64,000 nucleotides of DNA from contig CM034389.1 in assembly GCA_019925095.2 (NCBI GenBank), positions 26,786,935 through 26,850,934 on the forward strand, read 5' to 3'. The notes under the pieces were generated by a model, which worked only from the letters and a program-made list of their open reading frames with translations, was not told the origin of the DNA and searched no databases. Of this stretch, positions 9,301 to 57,824 are shown piece by piece (position 1 is the first letter of the stretch; the number at the start of each line of letters is the position of its first letter). The position numbers and the translations under genes are program-made. The DNA is from Dendrolimus kikuchii (lineage: Eukaryota > Arthropoda > Insecta > Lepidoptera > Lasiocampidae).

Positions 9301-9607
9301 GAAATCTATATTGAACTTTATTCGCAAGCGGAAATGGCTGCATGTGACATCTCAAGTGACAGTAGGGAAGATCGTGCATTGTAAAGATGGACTGGTTAAG
9401 TTCTATTGATAAAGCTGTTGCTGCCTTTGAAGCGCAGCGCGTGGAACACTGACGAGCAACGCCTTATCAAAAAGAACCGCCCTAAAATCTCCTACAGCTA
9501 CACATATGACTCATCAGGACGGCTGTATTGCGCTCCATGCAGAACCATCGCTAGCCACCTGCGCTCGCACAGCCGGACTTGACGCATACGTCAAGGAGGA
9601 CTATATG

Positions 9608-9862
9608 CGAGGGTTGAAAGGCTATTTGTTTTAAGCGACATTTGGAAAATGTGTAGGAAGAAAACTTTCAAGTTACAAATGACTAGAAAAACGCATATTC
9701 AATAAACTTTATACCATACTTTAAAAAGAAGTACACCCATAGATTTAATTGTCAATTAGGTTCCTTGTATTTTCTTATGTTTGAGGTATTAAAATGATAC
9801 AAGCCCAACATTTTATGCATGTCACAAAATGTCGCTTAAAGCATATAGCTTTTCACCCCTCG
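9608..9862. mobile_element. MITE-O copy 1
   Basis: Begins CGAGGGTTGAAAGGCTATTT and ends with the inverted counterpart (ATAGCTTTTCACCCCTCG). The ends continue inward as GCGACATTT / AAATGTCGC. No coding capacity. Confidence 0.72.
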
Positions 9863-9863
9863 A

Positions 9864-10098
9864 CGAGGGTTGAAAGGCTATTTGTTTCAAGCGACATTTT
9901 GTATGAGACTTAACAACACTATGCGTTTGTTTTATCCTATTATCTCAACTTAAAGAAATATAAAGAATCTGATGTCTAGTTTTAATCTATAGATGTTCTT
10001 TTTTTAAATATGGTACATAGTTCGTTAGTGATGTGTTTTTCTGGATCACTTGAAACTTCAAACTTTGTCGTTTAAAACAAATAGCCTTTCACCCATCG
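9864..10098. mobile_element. MITE-O copy 2, directly adjacent
   Basis: Same inverted ends (CGAGGGTTGAAAGGCTATTT / AAATAGCCTTTCACCCATCG), starting one base after copy 1 finishes. Confidence 0.72.
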
Positions 10099-10099
10099 A

Positions 10100-10830
10100 T
10101 ATATATTCTTAGTATACGATTTTACATTGTCGCGCGCTATTAAAGTTGGCCTACTGCGCAGATACATCTGGAGCAATTATCAATTGTGTAAAACTGCCTT
10201 ATTACAAAATCTTGCGAATATCATATTGTCACATATCATACCTTGAAATTGCCTAGGAATATAGTGATAAACAGCCTCAACTCATGAAATGTCGAAGACT
10301 TGCAGAAGTACCTAGTTTATTTATATAAACCCCTCACCATTGCCGTACTAACCTTAAAAAGGTAGGCCTTTACTTTAAAAACAATAAAACTACCTAAAGG
10401 TGGAAAGATCAGCTAAAACTAACAAATCATAGAAATATATATTACGCTGATTTTTTGCTCAGTTTTTTGACGTAAGTATAATTATATTAATGTAGAAAAT
10501 TCAACAAATAAATATTTACATTTACTAATTTCACCGTACAATAATAGTAAAGTCCAACAGATAAATCCTAATTTATATTCAAAATAATAATTGGGCTTCT
10601 TTATTATTTATTAATACAGTAGATTCCGTCTATTATGACTCGGACTTATACTTCATATTAAGCAGTTGGCCAATCCGACCGCTTAATATGAAGTAATTAC
10701 ACGGCTTAGTTTGGGTTGTCATATAAAATCTATGCATATAATAAAACTATAGAGGTCGAATTTCTGTACAATGAAAAAAAATGCTAAAAACCGAGTCAGG
10801 GGGATGTAAGAAGTGGAATGGAACTAATTT
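10100..10830. other. Intergenic DNA, nothing recognised
   Basis: A short inverted repeat GACTTATACTTCATATTAAGC / GCTTAATATGAAGTA (about 10645-10695) is the only structure noted. No gene seen. Confidence 0.4.
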
Positions 10831-10835
10831 AATTT

Positions 10836-11425
10836 TTTTTTCAAAATTTTTATTTCTTTGTTTGTCTGTTTGTACGGGCTAATCTCCGAAACGACTGGAC
10901 CGATTTAAATGAAATTTTGTATGGTGATAGCTTATATCCCTGGTCAACATATAGGATACTTTTGATTCTGAAAAATTAAAGAGTTCCCGTGGGATAGTTA
11001 AAAAACTTTAATTACTTAAACAGCTTATTATACGACTTATTCACCTAATTAAGTATTGATTTTTTTTTACTGCAGGAGATCAGCAGACAGGCAGACGGCC
11101 CACTTGGTGGAAAGCGGTTACCATCGCCTATGGATATTTGCAACACCAAAGTTGCTACAAATGCGCTGCTGCTTTCTTGAGGGAAACTGAAACCTGGTCA
11201 CTAATGCCGGAACACAACTCAAGGTTGTTATGGCGACATACTTTATACTAGAGGTGGTAGCCATCCAGTCGGGCAAATGCCCTACCACCTGGCTGTGAGT
11301 TGTTTAGTCGCCTCTTACGACAGGCCGCCCGGCCGCAAGAAATTGTATTCTTTCTCCGTTCCTGCACGGATAGAATATTGCCGGTATCATCATACAATCA
11401 TACAATAAAATAATTTATACATTAA
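10836..11425 (+). mobile_element. Helitron-like element interrupted by rep-A
   Basis: The 5' part shows the family sentence TGTACGGGCTAATCTCCGAA and GACTGGACCGATTTAAATGA; the same element in reverse and without interruption occupies 16458-16835. Non-autonomous; ends not fully resolved. Confidence 0.6.
11060..11372 (-). mobile_element. rep-A copy 2
   Basis: Full-length copy inserted into the Helitron above at ...AAGTATTGAT/ATTGCCGG. The corresponding unbroken site is at about 16635-16655 (reverse). Confidence 0.82.
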
Positions 11426-11429
11426 AAAT

Positions 11430-11663
11430 ACTAATATATAAAGCTGAAGGAGCTTGTTTGTTTGCTTGAACGCGCTAATCTCAGGAACTACTGGTCTGAT
11501 TTGAAAAATTCTTTCAGTGTTAGAAAGCCCATTTATAAGGAAGGCTATAAGCTATATATCATAACGCTAAGACCAATAGGAGCGGATCACCAATGAAGAA
11601 TGTTTCAAAATCGGGTGGTTTTGAAAACAAATTCCACGCGGACGACGTCGCGGGCACAGCTAG
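11430..11663 (+). mobile_element. Non-autonomous Helitron
   Basis: Starts near CTAATATATAAAGCTGAAGG, contains GAACGCGCTAATCTCAGGAA, and ends GCGGGCACAGCTAG followed by T, the CTAG/T end expected of Helitrons. A truncated relative lies at 42484-42570. Confidence 0.7.
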
Positions 11664-12017
11664 TTCTTTATAAAAAAGTAGGCTATAATAATCTCGCTTA
11701 TTATGATCCATTTTTATAAATTATGTCCGGTTATAGTGAAAATGATAGCAATTTTAGTAAGGAACTTGAGCATAAAATGGTCAAATGCCTTGATTCTAAT
11801 GAAATCAACTCTTCTACAAAAATAACAGTGCTAAATGGCAATTCTTACGATTAAATGATCCCTGGAACAAAATGTATTAATAATATATTATAATAACTTC
11901 CTGATTATGTATGTGCTTTGTATGAGGTGTTTGTCACTTCCCTTCGACGCCATTATAAACGGATTCTACTGTAATATTGGCTGTTATTAAAAATTATTGG
12001 TTTTTGGTTGGTTTGGT

Positions 12018-12280
12018 CAGGGCCGCATTTACCTTAAGTGCCGCCTTGGGGCACCGTGAAAAGTACCGGCCTATTATCTATGCACTGTAACTGGATTTCT
12101 AAACGTAAATATCCAATGAGAACTCGATTTTTAAGATTTGGCATGAAACCAATAACTTCCCAATTTTTGAAAATTATTGATTATTATTGCAGAAATTTAT
12201 TATCAATTTTTTGACTGACACTCCAAATTTTGCCGCCCTGGGCACTAGCCCATAGTGCCCTTAGTGTAAATCCATCACTG
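12018..12280. mobile_element. hAT-type MITE with 8-bp TSD
   Basis: Flanked by GGTTTGGT at 12010-12017 and 12281-12288. Ends CAGGGCCGCATTTACC and GTAAATCCATCACTG form imperfect inverted repeats beginning CAG-GG/CAGTG, as in hAT elements. 263 bp, no transposase. Confidence 0.78.
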
Positions 12281-12608
12281 GGTTTGGTTAGTTGTAGAAA
12301 TTATCAAGTTCTCTGTATTGATATGAAAAACAACTTTAAAATTGAATAAGAAATCACGGATAGGTAAATAAATGAGCGGACAAACATTTGAAAATAATTG
12401 ATTATTATTGCAGAAATTTATTATCAATTTTTTGACTGACACTCCAAGATTTCCGCCCTGGGCACTTGCCCATAGTGCCCTTAGTGTAAATCCATCACTG
12501 GGTTTGGTTAGTTATAGAAATTATCTAGTTCTCTGTATTGATATGAAAAACAACTTTAAAAATGAATAAGAAATCACTGACAGGTAAATAAATGAGCAGA
12601 CAAACATT
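12167..12608. repeat. 221-bp tandem duplication (two units)
   Basis: Units 12167-12387 and 12388-12608 are nearly identical, each holding the right end of the hAT MITE plus its downstream flank. The duplication therefore happened after the MITE inserted. Confidence 0.8.
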
Positions 12609-12609
12609 A

Positions 12610-12800
12610 TGTTAGTATATTCACAAGATAAGAAAGTTACGTTTTTATCATATGGGCATGGAAGAAGAATTTTCCATGTCATGGGACATAACAGTCAATT
12701 CAAAATCCAGACCAGAATAAATAAAGAAAAGTCCATTTACAAAATTTACCTTGCCGGAAATTGAACCCAGGAACTTTGCGTTTTAATGAACTTGCGGAGC
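12610..12800 (-). mobile_element. Degenerate SINE-T relic
   Basis: Retains the order AAGTTACG...CCAGACC...AAATTTACC...GAAATTGAACCCAGGA...TTTGCG seen in SINE-T, with many changes. Confidence 0.45.
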
Positions 12801-12879
12801 TACCTAAACCAATGGACCAATGAAGCCATCAAGAATTACAAAGCTAGTATAATATTATATTATAATCGTAACAGAAGAG

Positions 12880-13452
12880 TGAATTTGGGGAATAGTTTGA
12901 ATGGAGCGTTAGGTAAACTTCCAGGCGCTGAGAACCTCAGCCAGAAGGCCCAGCTTGCCATACACAACGCGGTGCTGGTACCTACGCTCACGTATGGATG
13001 CGAGAGTTGGGTATGGAAGAGAGAGCATGAAAGTAGAGTAAACGCGGTCGAGATGCGAGCACTGCGCAAAATCTGCGGAGTGACGCTCGCGGACCGCGTT
13101 CGTAATACCGAAGTAAGAAAGAGAGTTGCTCTGAAAGAGAGTGTCGGGGTGAAGGTAAGGAAAAGAATGCTCTGGTGGTTCAGGCATGATGAAAGAATGA
13201 CTAAACAGATATAAAATGCAAAAGTGGATGGATGCAGAAGTCGTGGAAGGCCACGACACATCTTCCATGATCACATTGATCGTGTACTAGCGGAGGGTAA
13301 TGTCAGGAGCCTTAAGAACAGACGAGCGTGCATGACAAGAGTTATGAATGTCAAAGAAGCAAGTGAGGTGTGTAAGAATGGGCTTAAATGGCGCTCTGTT
13401 GTTCGTGACTACCCCGCAAGGGAACTGGCGCGAAGTTTTGTATGTATGTAAT
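12880..13452 (+). pseudogene. RTE-B LINE, 3' part of reverse transcriptase ORF, broken
   Basis: Encodes the C-terminal end of a non-LTR retrotransposon polyprotein (…AENLSQKAQLAIHNAVLVPT…LTYGCESWVWK…ALRKICGVTLADR…), with a stop at 13212-13214 and continuation from 13224 (DGCRSRGRPRH…) to the short ATGT tail. One of the three longest copies. Not a host gene. RTE-like placement is inferred from the short-repeat tail and variable 5' truncation. Confidence 0.82.
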
Positions 13453-13459
13453 AAACAGC

Positions 13460-14130
13460 CTTGACTTCCAGTGAATCCAACAACAAAATAATGTTTATAC
13501 AGTGCACAGCATTTGTTGTTTTGCATTGTTTACATTTAACTAAACAATTTTCATTCGAACCAACTTCGTTCTGAGCATATTCATCTCTCAATCTTTTATT
13601 TCGACATCGTTACTTATAAAAGTCTAATTGAAGACATGAGTGAATGAAAGGGATATGTTACAATTGTTAAATATTGATAAACTGGCCTACAAAGCTCTTT
13701 TACTATCACTTTGTTACACATATAACTCCTTCATTACTTACTATTATCAAAATCTAATTCGAAAAGCGTTGTTTTAAGTTCTAATATGGTTTTCTTGCCT
13801 GTTTACATTACATATTTTACACATTACATTTTCCTTTAACGTATTTTTTTTTATGTCACATAACTCCTTCGTCTACTCATGTCTTCAATTGATATTTACC
13901 TATTTGTCCATTACTTAATAGTAACATGAAAATATCGTGATATGGGTTCTATGGGAGACATTTAGAAGTACCTATCCTACGCTGGGACATCACAGATATT
14001 TAACAATTTATTCTAATTTTAATATTATATTAATATGTATAAGACTTATTGACAACGGTCGACACTCAGAACAATGTTGCTTTAGCTAGTGTAACGGCGT
14101 AGGCAACGCTCGCGCAACGTTACGGAGATG
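13460..14130. other. Intergenic DNA, nothing recognised
   Basis: AT-rich stretch between RTE-B and the minisatellite with no gene signature. Confidence 0.4.
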
Positions 14131-14140
14131 AAACCTGAAA

Positions 14141-14438
14141 TTGAATCACGGATTGCAAAGACTGCAAGAAGATTTTAAGGTTAATTGAATCACGGATTGC
14201 AGACTGCAAAAAGATTTTAAGGTTAATTGAATCACGGATTGCAGACTGCAAGAAGATTTTAAGGTTAATTGAATCACGGATTGCAGACTGCAAGAAGATT
14301 TTAAGGTTAATTGAATCACGGATTGCAGACTGCAAGAAGATTTTAAGGTTAATTGAATCACGGATTGCAGACTGCAAGAAGATTTTAAGGTTCATTGAAT
14401 CACGGATTACAAATACTGCAAGAAGATTTTAAGATTAA
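14141..14438. repeat. Minisatellite, 7 units of 42-44 bp
   Basis: Unit begins TTGAATCACGGATTGCAGAC and ends with GATTTTAAGG plus TTAA. Units start at 14141, 14185, 14227, 14269, 14311, 14353 and 14395; the five inner units are 42 bp and nearly identical, while both outer units are 44 bp and more divergent. It lies 62 bases beyond the Oatp stop. The minus-strand open frames across it arise because 42 is divisible by three. Confidence 0.92.
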
Positions 14439-14470
14439 TTGAACTGTAATGTTTCTGAGTGCGACAGATT

Positions 14471-14476
14471 TTTATT
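14471..14476 (-). promoter_or_regulatory. Possible Oatp poly(A) signal
   Basis: AATAAA on the minus strand, 24 bases after the Oatp stop codon. If used, the 3' UTR is very short and the minisatellite is outside the mRNA. Confidence 0.45.
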
Positions 14477-14499
14477 TTTTTGATGAGAGTTTTTGGACT

Positions 14500-52161
<37,662 letters not shown>

Positions 52162-52235
52162 CTGATAACAATAAAAAGGACATTTTAAATACACATTTTA
52201 ATATAATTTTCATATAAATAAAATAACTATAACTA

Positions 52236-52600
52236 GTGGTCGCCTAGTGGTCGAAATTCGACCATAATTTAAATTATTTTTTAATAAATATTATTTTATA
52301 ATTAGTTTGAACATTATTAAGGTTCTGTTGTCAAAGACTATACTTCTATAATCATAGATTTCGCCAAGTCTACACTGTTAATTTGACTTTAATAATAAAC
52401 AAAAGAGTATATATGCGTGTGTGTGTCAAATACATGGTAGTGTGTGTAATGTTTTTTTATGCATAATTTTAAAAAAATATTAGCATTCTGCACTCCTTCT
52501 CTATATAGACTATAAGTATGCGAAATTTCATACTCCTCCGTCGGAGCAATTTTCGTAAAAATGGGTACAAAGTTTTTGCTTCACGTATTAATATAATGAT
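52236..52600 (+). repeat. rep-M copy 4
   Basis: GGTTCTGTTGTCAAAGACTA, (GT)n, TGCACTCCTTCTCTATATAG, AAAGTTTTTGCTTCACGTAT. Confidence 0.65.
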
Positions 52601-52616
52601 AATGTAATATAAACTA

Positions 52617-52828
52617 CTAGCTGTCCCGGCAGACGTTGTTCTGCCCTTAAGCAATAAAATTTAGAACCCGAATCCAGCGCCACCTACCGGGTCCAAATGT
52701 AGCTTATCCTTAGCCTATCTTTCAAGTCGGATCAAACTGCACACGGTGTGTAAATTTGATTAAAATCGGTCAAGTAGTTTAGGAGTCCATCGCGAACAAA
52801 CAACGTGACACGTAATTTATATATTAAA
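52617..52828 (-). mobile_element. Helitron, short copy
   Basis: T/CTAG end at the left (minus sense) with hairpin GGCAGAACAACGTCTGCC; TC end decayed. Confidence 0.78.
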
Positions 52829-53039
52829 CTATATAACATCAGAACAAGAACTAAAATAATATAAAAAAAAATGTTATAAAAATAAGTTAATATAAAGCTA
52901 TGTAACAAATCGCTGCCAGAGGGAAGGGCACAAGGCTGGCTGCATTGCCTCGCTGTATGACAATGCTTATTTGTTGGGCGAAATATCAACCAGCCTTCTA
53001 GTCACGGGTAGCATTAAAGAGTTCTTAAGAATTACATTG

Positions 53040-53350
53040 AAATAGTTTAAAACTACGTTTTAACGGTTTAAAGTGCGGTAGTTTATTTGATTTTTATTAT
53101 TTCGATGTTTCGGCCGCTTTTCAGTAGCCGTGATCACGGAAGACAAAGATGTCAAGTATCAATGAGTATTGTTAAAGTTCTATTTGGCTTACCGCCAACT
53201 TGTTCATTTTAATTATTTAGTTTTAATTTTGTTTACGGTTATTAGTTACTCTATGGGAGCCTAGTCTATTTTACTACTGCTTCGCAACATGTTGTGCCTC
53301 GAAAAGAAGAAGCGGCGCAATAAACTCTTCAGCAAACATGCCTAGCTCTA
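53040..53350 (-). repeat. rep-N, long copy
   Basis: Contains GGCCGCTTTTCAGTAGCCGT-GATCACGG and GCTTCGCAACATGTTGTGCC with AGAAGAAGCGGCGC. Reverse of 63035-63330. Confidence 0.65.
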
Positions 53351-53366
53351 ATAATTTTATATAATA

Positions 53367-54300
53367 CTAGCGGCCCCGGCACACGTTGTCCTGCCTTTAA
53401 AAAATAAAATTCTAGAATCCGATCCCAGAGCCACCCACCGGTTCTAATTGCGAATCTAAACCATCCGGGTACCCACTCAAACACACAAAAACAAAATCGC
53501 TTCAGGTGATTAGGAGGATTCCAGAACCAGATCTCAGCGCCACCTACCGGTTCTAATTGTGAATCTAAAAGAGTAATATAATTTTCTTTATTCTAAGTCA
53601 TGAGAAAATAAGTTTAAAAATCTTGCCAAAAAATTAAAGTTTATAATTAACAAATAAAAAATAGGGGTTGATCGTAGAGGGGTGAAAATTTAGGGTAGTA
53701 TGTATTTTTTTAATGCAACATTAAAAAAAATAAAAAAAAGACCAAAAATTAAAAAAAAATGTTAGGGGTGGACAACTCTTTCACTTTAGGGGTATGAAAA
53801 ATAGATAGTAGCCGATTCTCAGAGCTACTGAATATGCATATAAAATTTCATAAGAATCGGTCAAGCCGTTTCGGAGGAGTATGGTATCTAGCACTGTGAC
53901 ACGAGAATTTTATATACATACATACATACATAACTTCACGCCAGTTCCCTTGCGGGGTAGGCACGAACAACAGAGCGCCATTTAGGCTTATTCTTACACA
54001 CCTCACTTGCTTCTTTGACATTCATAACTCTTGTCATGCACGCTCGTCTGTTCTTAAGGCTCCTAACATCACCTTCTGCTAGTACATGATCAATTTGATC
54101 ATGGAAAGTGTGTCGTGGCCTTCCACGACTTCTGCATCCATCCACTTTTGCATTGTATATCTGTTTATTCATTCTTTCATCATGCATTCTTTCTACATGT
54201 CCGAACCACTGGAGCATTCCTTTCCTTACCTTCACCCCGACACTCTCTTTCCGACCAACTCTCTTTCTTACTTCGGTATTACGAATTTTATATAATAAGA
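53367..54300 (-). mobile_element. Long Helitron with nested RTE-B
   Basis: CTAG end at 53367-53370, TC end at 54299-54300 (minus sense), interrupted by RTE-B at 53917-54282. Relative of 43169-44068. Confidence 0.8.
53917..54282 (-). pseudogene. RTE-B copy with 12-bp TSD inside Helitron
   Basis: GAATTTTATATA at 53905-53916 and 54283-54294. Intact 99-codon C-terminal frame. Confidence 0.9.
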
Positions 54301-54764
54301 TTAAAATGGATAGCAGGTATGCTAGTCGCGAAAACTTAAGAGAATATTATATATTGAAATAGCTATGCCAGCGACCTCCTTCACGCGGTGTCGACACTTA
54401 TCGTAATGTTAATATTTGATGAGCCAGCCAAATGAAAACAATTTCATTTAAAGGCACAGAACTACAAGTAAACAACAATGTTCAATGTCATTGAATGATT
54501 CAATTTTATATTTAAGTACATCACTTTGGTTGAATTATCCAATTTTTTTAATTTTTTAACAAACCCATAAACCTCATAATTATTATAGACTGTAATTTAT
54601 AATTAATAAGGATGTGTATAAAAAAACTAAATAAGTTTTAACGGTATTAAAATACCGCGCTTAAAACCGTTAAAATGTAGTCTTATTATGTGTACTAGTT
54701 GCAAAAACTTAAGAGAATACTAAAGATATATGTGTCGTTCTTATGTAGATAGATATCTGTAAAC

Positions 54765-54990
54765 TTTTTTTTTTTGAGGCGTGGGAAATGCATTTCGCAC
54801 ACTACCGAGTCTTTTGCTAGGGATTAGACCAAAGCGATGAGAGTTAGCCACTGAAGATAGCGCAGCTAACAGAGTCAATCGCCGGCATGTGTGGAGACTC
54901 AGTACCTCCCTCTATGTGGAGAGGTCACCCATGGGCCAATGCTCCACTGAAACCACCTTCCTCCCATGTGCCCCGCGCTGCAAACTTTTT
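54765..54990 (-). mobile_element. R1-like LINE 3' UTR, first
   Basis: Poly(T) then GAGGCGTGGGAAATGCATTT to CATGTGCCCCGCGCTGCAAAC; inserted at or into the poly(A) end of the next element. Confidence 0.68.
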
Positions 54991-55680
54991 TTTTTTTGAG
55001 GCGGTAGAGATTCATTTCGCACAATACCGGGTCCTTTGCAAGGGATTACGACCATAGTCGATCATGGAGGCATTCTCAGAAGGGGCAACCCAAACAATAA
55101 TCAATCGGCTTGTGTGGAGACTCGAGCCCAAAATGGCTAATACTCACTAAAACCACCCTCCTCCGATGCCCCGCGCTTATGGCAGGAAAGGCATGAGACT
55201 TAGAACGTAGTTACGCCCACGCCGATCCTAGCGCAATAAGCGCTTGAGAAAGCCCCTGGAAAAGATAACTCACTTCGACGACAGGGGTGAAGACTCCTCT
55301 GCTCCCTTGATGCATGAGGGCCCCTGAAGCGGTAATAATCATCGCTCTGCAGCATGGCTTGCACCAGGCTGCCAAGCGAATCAATCGGACCTACTATTGT
55401 CTCGAGTTCAAACCTCTGTGGTGCCCAGGCTGCGCACTCGACTAGCGTATGAAACGGCGTGTCAAGCGCGCCACACTGGTGGCATTGGGATGAAGGCTGA
55501 CAGCCTGCAATCTGAAGGTCAGAGTCCCGCGTTTCCGCGAGAGCCATCGTAACAGCTGCGGTCGAGTCGCTTCCACCGTATCAACGCCGGCCACAGGGTT
55601 TTCCAACTCTCGCGACCAAGATTAGCAGAACCGCGCTGGGCGGAGCAGAGCTCGACGCTGGCGGTCGTCGTCGGAAGGGA
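54988..55680 (-). pseudogene. R1-like LINE 3' end with C-terminal ORF
   Basis: On the minus strand, frame 55547-55200 encodes a zinc-knuckle CHQCGALDTPFHTLVECAAW and the DSLGSLVQAMLQSDDYYRF region that ends R1-clade polyproteins, then frameshifted remains, 3' UTR and poly(A). Confidence 0.75.
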
Positions 55681-55689
55681 GGGGTGTTT

Positions 55690-56450
55690 GGGGAGGAGGT
55701 GGGGAGGAAGGGGAAGGAATACAATGATTTGGAGTGGATAGGTGGGACACCACTGTCACGGAGTGAAGGGGGGAATGTGACAGTGGCCGCTAAGGGCCCC
55801 GGGGACGCATCCCCTTGTACCGCTTCCTGGACGAAGACAAGTCCAGGGCGGCACCCCCTAGTTGCACTGAAGATAGTACATCAATATTCGTTAAGTAGTT
55901 TCTGTGTAAAAGAGTAACAAACATGATTCCTCACGAACTATCTCGTTTATCAATAGTAGGATTCAGCAACAAAATATTAATATTACATTCATGAAAGGAT
56001 TCATATTTAGTACATTGAATTTTAATACAGTTTTTAACGTTACAGTTTGTAATCACGATTACAGTGAAATCGAAACGTGAAACTGAAAAAAACACCAATT
56101 TAATGACGCTCCAACCGTTATATCCGTCTTTAATGACTGTTTTATCACATATCTTAAACTTGTCCTAGAATTGAAGTTGAAAACTAACCTCTATATCATT
56201 TAATATTTAAATTTATATTATCTACTTACATAAAACACACATATATTTAAATTTGTGAGAAAGTAAGCATTATGTAAATGCAGTTTACTTATGCGTTCGG
56301 GTCAAGATTTCTGATCGAAAAATCGACACAAAAAGAAAATTTCCGGAACGTAGAATACAGAAACAAACTCTGGGGATAATTTTAAAAAAGTAGTGGAATT
56401 TATACGATAATTTGATTCACTGAGTTACCAGTCCTAAAAATTAACGTCAC
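55690..56450. other. Upstream/first-intron DNA of Oatp, nothing recognised
   Basis: 55684-55917 is GC-rich and may still be LINE-derived; the remainder is AT-rich with no gene signature. Confidence 0.4.
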
Positions 56451-56455
56451 ATTCA

Positions 56456-56640
56456 GCGCGTTCCTTTAGTAGCTCACAACGCCCAAAATGCTCCGTCTGC
56501 TGTTCCACAAGGCGACCGTGGTCGTTATGGTCGTGGCGAAAAGATCACTAATGACGTCATCATTTTCGATCACACAACGCTCATAACGACCCATGTCAAG
56601 AGGTGGGTCGAATAACGCGCGCAACTAGAGGTGCGTTCCG
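56456..56640 (-). mobile_element. MITE-I copy 4
   Basis: GCGCGTTCCTTTAGTAGCTC at the left is the inverted right end of the family; 3' part lost. Confidence 0.65.
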
Positions 56641-56781
56641 AGGTAGCCAGAGAGACCCAGATCTCCCCCTAGCACGCGAGACAAAGGGACCGACCGCCGT
56701 CCGTCCGGGCTGGAGGTGAATGCGCAAGCGAGCCCACATCCCGGACAAAGGACGCTAGAGGATCACCAGGGTTGCCTGTAT

Positions 56782-57357
56782 CCCTGTGAGCTCGCTTCGT
56801 AGCATGGTCGAAGCGATGCTTCAGGGTCAACATTCTTGGCTTGCGGTCTCCTCCTTCTGCGAATCCGTCATGTCGCAGAAGGAGGCCGCTGAAAGAGCGA
56901 GGGAGGAGGACGCGTACGCAGACCCCATCCGCAGGAGGCGGACCGGCGGTCGTAGGCGCCGCTACGCGCATCTTCTCCTCCCATAATTACCGTCACAGGG
57001 GGCCGCTGTCACGGGGGCGACAGCGGCCTTCCTCCCCCTGCTGTACGAAGTGGGTCACTCTGCTCCCCGGAGTGGCCCAGTTACAGGGCGTAGGGGCGTC
57101 ATGGTGCAGTTACTCTGTACAAGATCCCATGACGCCCCGTAAAAGCGCTATAAATGGGGTGCAGGTTTAGGTTTAGTGGGTAGTTTGGCGGCTGTTTCTC
57201 GCGACAACTTCGTTTTAGAAGCGAGCGTGGAGGACCGGTCGCTGAGAGTCCCACACACCCTCGATGCAGGCCTTATGTCTGCATTTAGGCCCTTCCCCCG
57301 AAGGACCCGAGGATGGTGTCCAAAGACATTCCCCCTGCCTTATCAAAAAAAAAAAAA
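56782..57357 (+). pseudogene. R1-like LINE 3' end with 14-bp TSD
   Basis: AGGGTTGCCTGTAT at 56768-56781 and 57358-57371. Encodes the very end of the polyprotein (SLRSMVEAMLQGQHSWLAVS, CESVMSQKEAAERAREEDAY, arginine-rich tail), then a GC-rich 3' UTR and poly(A) at about 57344-57357. Confidence 0.9.
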
Positions 57358-57601
57358 AGGGTTGCCTGTATAAAAAAAGGTATGCGTGTATAAAATCCAT
57401 GAAGGTTGCAATGTTCTTTTGTTTTGTCTATTCGTGAGTCACTGTAACGGCCCCAGCGGAAGATCAGCGCTGGTTGAGTCAACCAGTATATGCTGAGTTA
57501 GGTCCGATTTAGAACTTCATTTCATAGTTGTATTGTTTTATTTATAAGTATGTTTTGGTTTGTATTTAGTTCTAAATACATTTATTTTCTTTCTTTCTTT
57601 C

Positions 57602-57745
57602 TTTAGTGATCGGTTTCTATATCTTATTACTCACTCACTTGCCTTAGTATAGGTTGAATTTTGACATTAAGTATATGGAACTTATGTCAAATTTAAACCG
57701 ATAATAAGGCAAATGAACAGTTGGTAAGATATAGGAACGTGCCTT
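57602..57745. mobile_element. Short MITE
   Basis: GATCGGTTTCTATATCTTAT at the left pairs with AAGATATAGGAACG at the right; inner GGCAAGTGAG/AAGGCAAATGAAC also pair. Related to 8579-8980. Confidence 0.62.
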
Positions 57746-57824
57746 AAGGCGACAAAAGGTATCTCAACAGATTTGATTGTCAGCATCCCTAATACCTTGT
57801 CTTTACCTTGAAAGTAATTTGTAC

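Noticed and set aside
14120..14395. Minus-strand frames of 71-91 codons with repeated INLKIFLQSAIRDS
   Set aside because: They are readings of a 42-bp minisatellite, whose period is a multiple of three; not a protein gene.
14141..14438. CRISPR array
   Set aside because: Repeats are contiguous with no unique spacers, and this is eukaryotic DNA.
54086..54362. Plus-strand frames of 69-84 codons
   Set aside because: Antisense of the RTE-B copy at 53917-54282.
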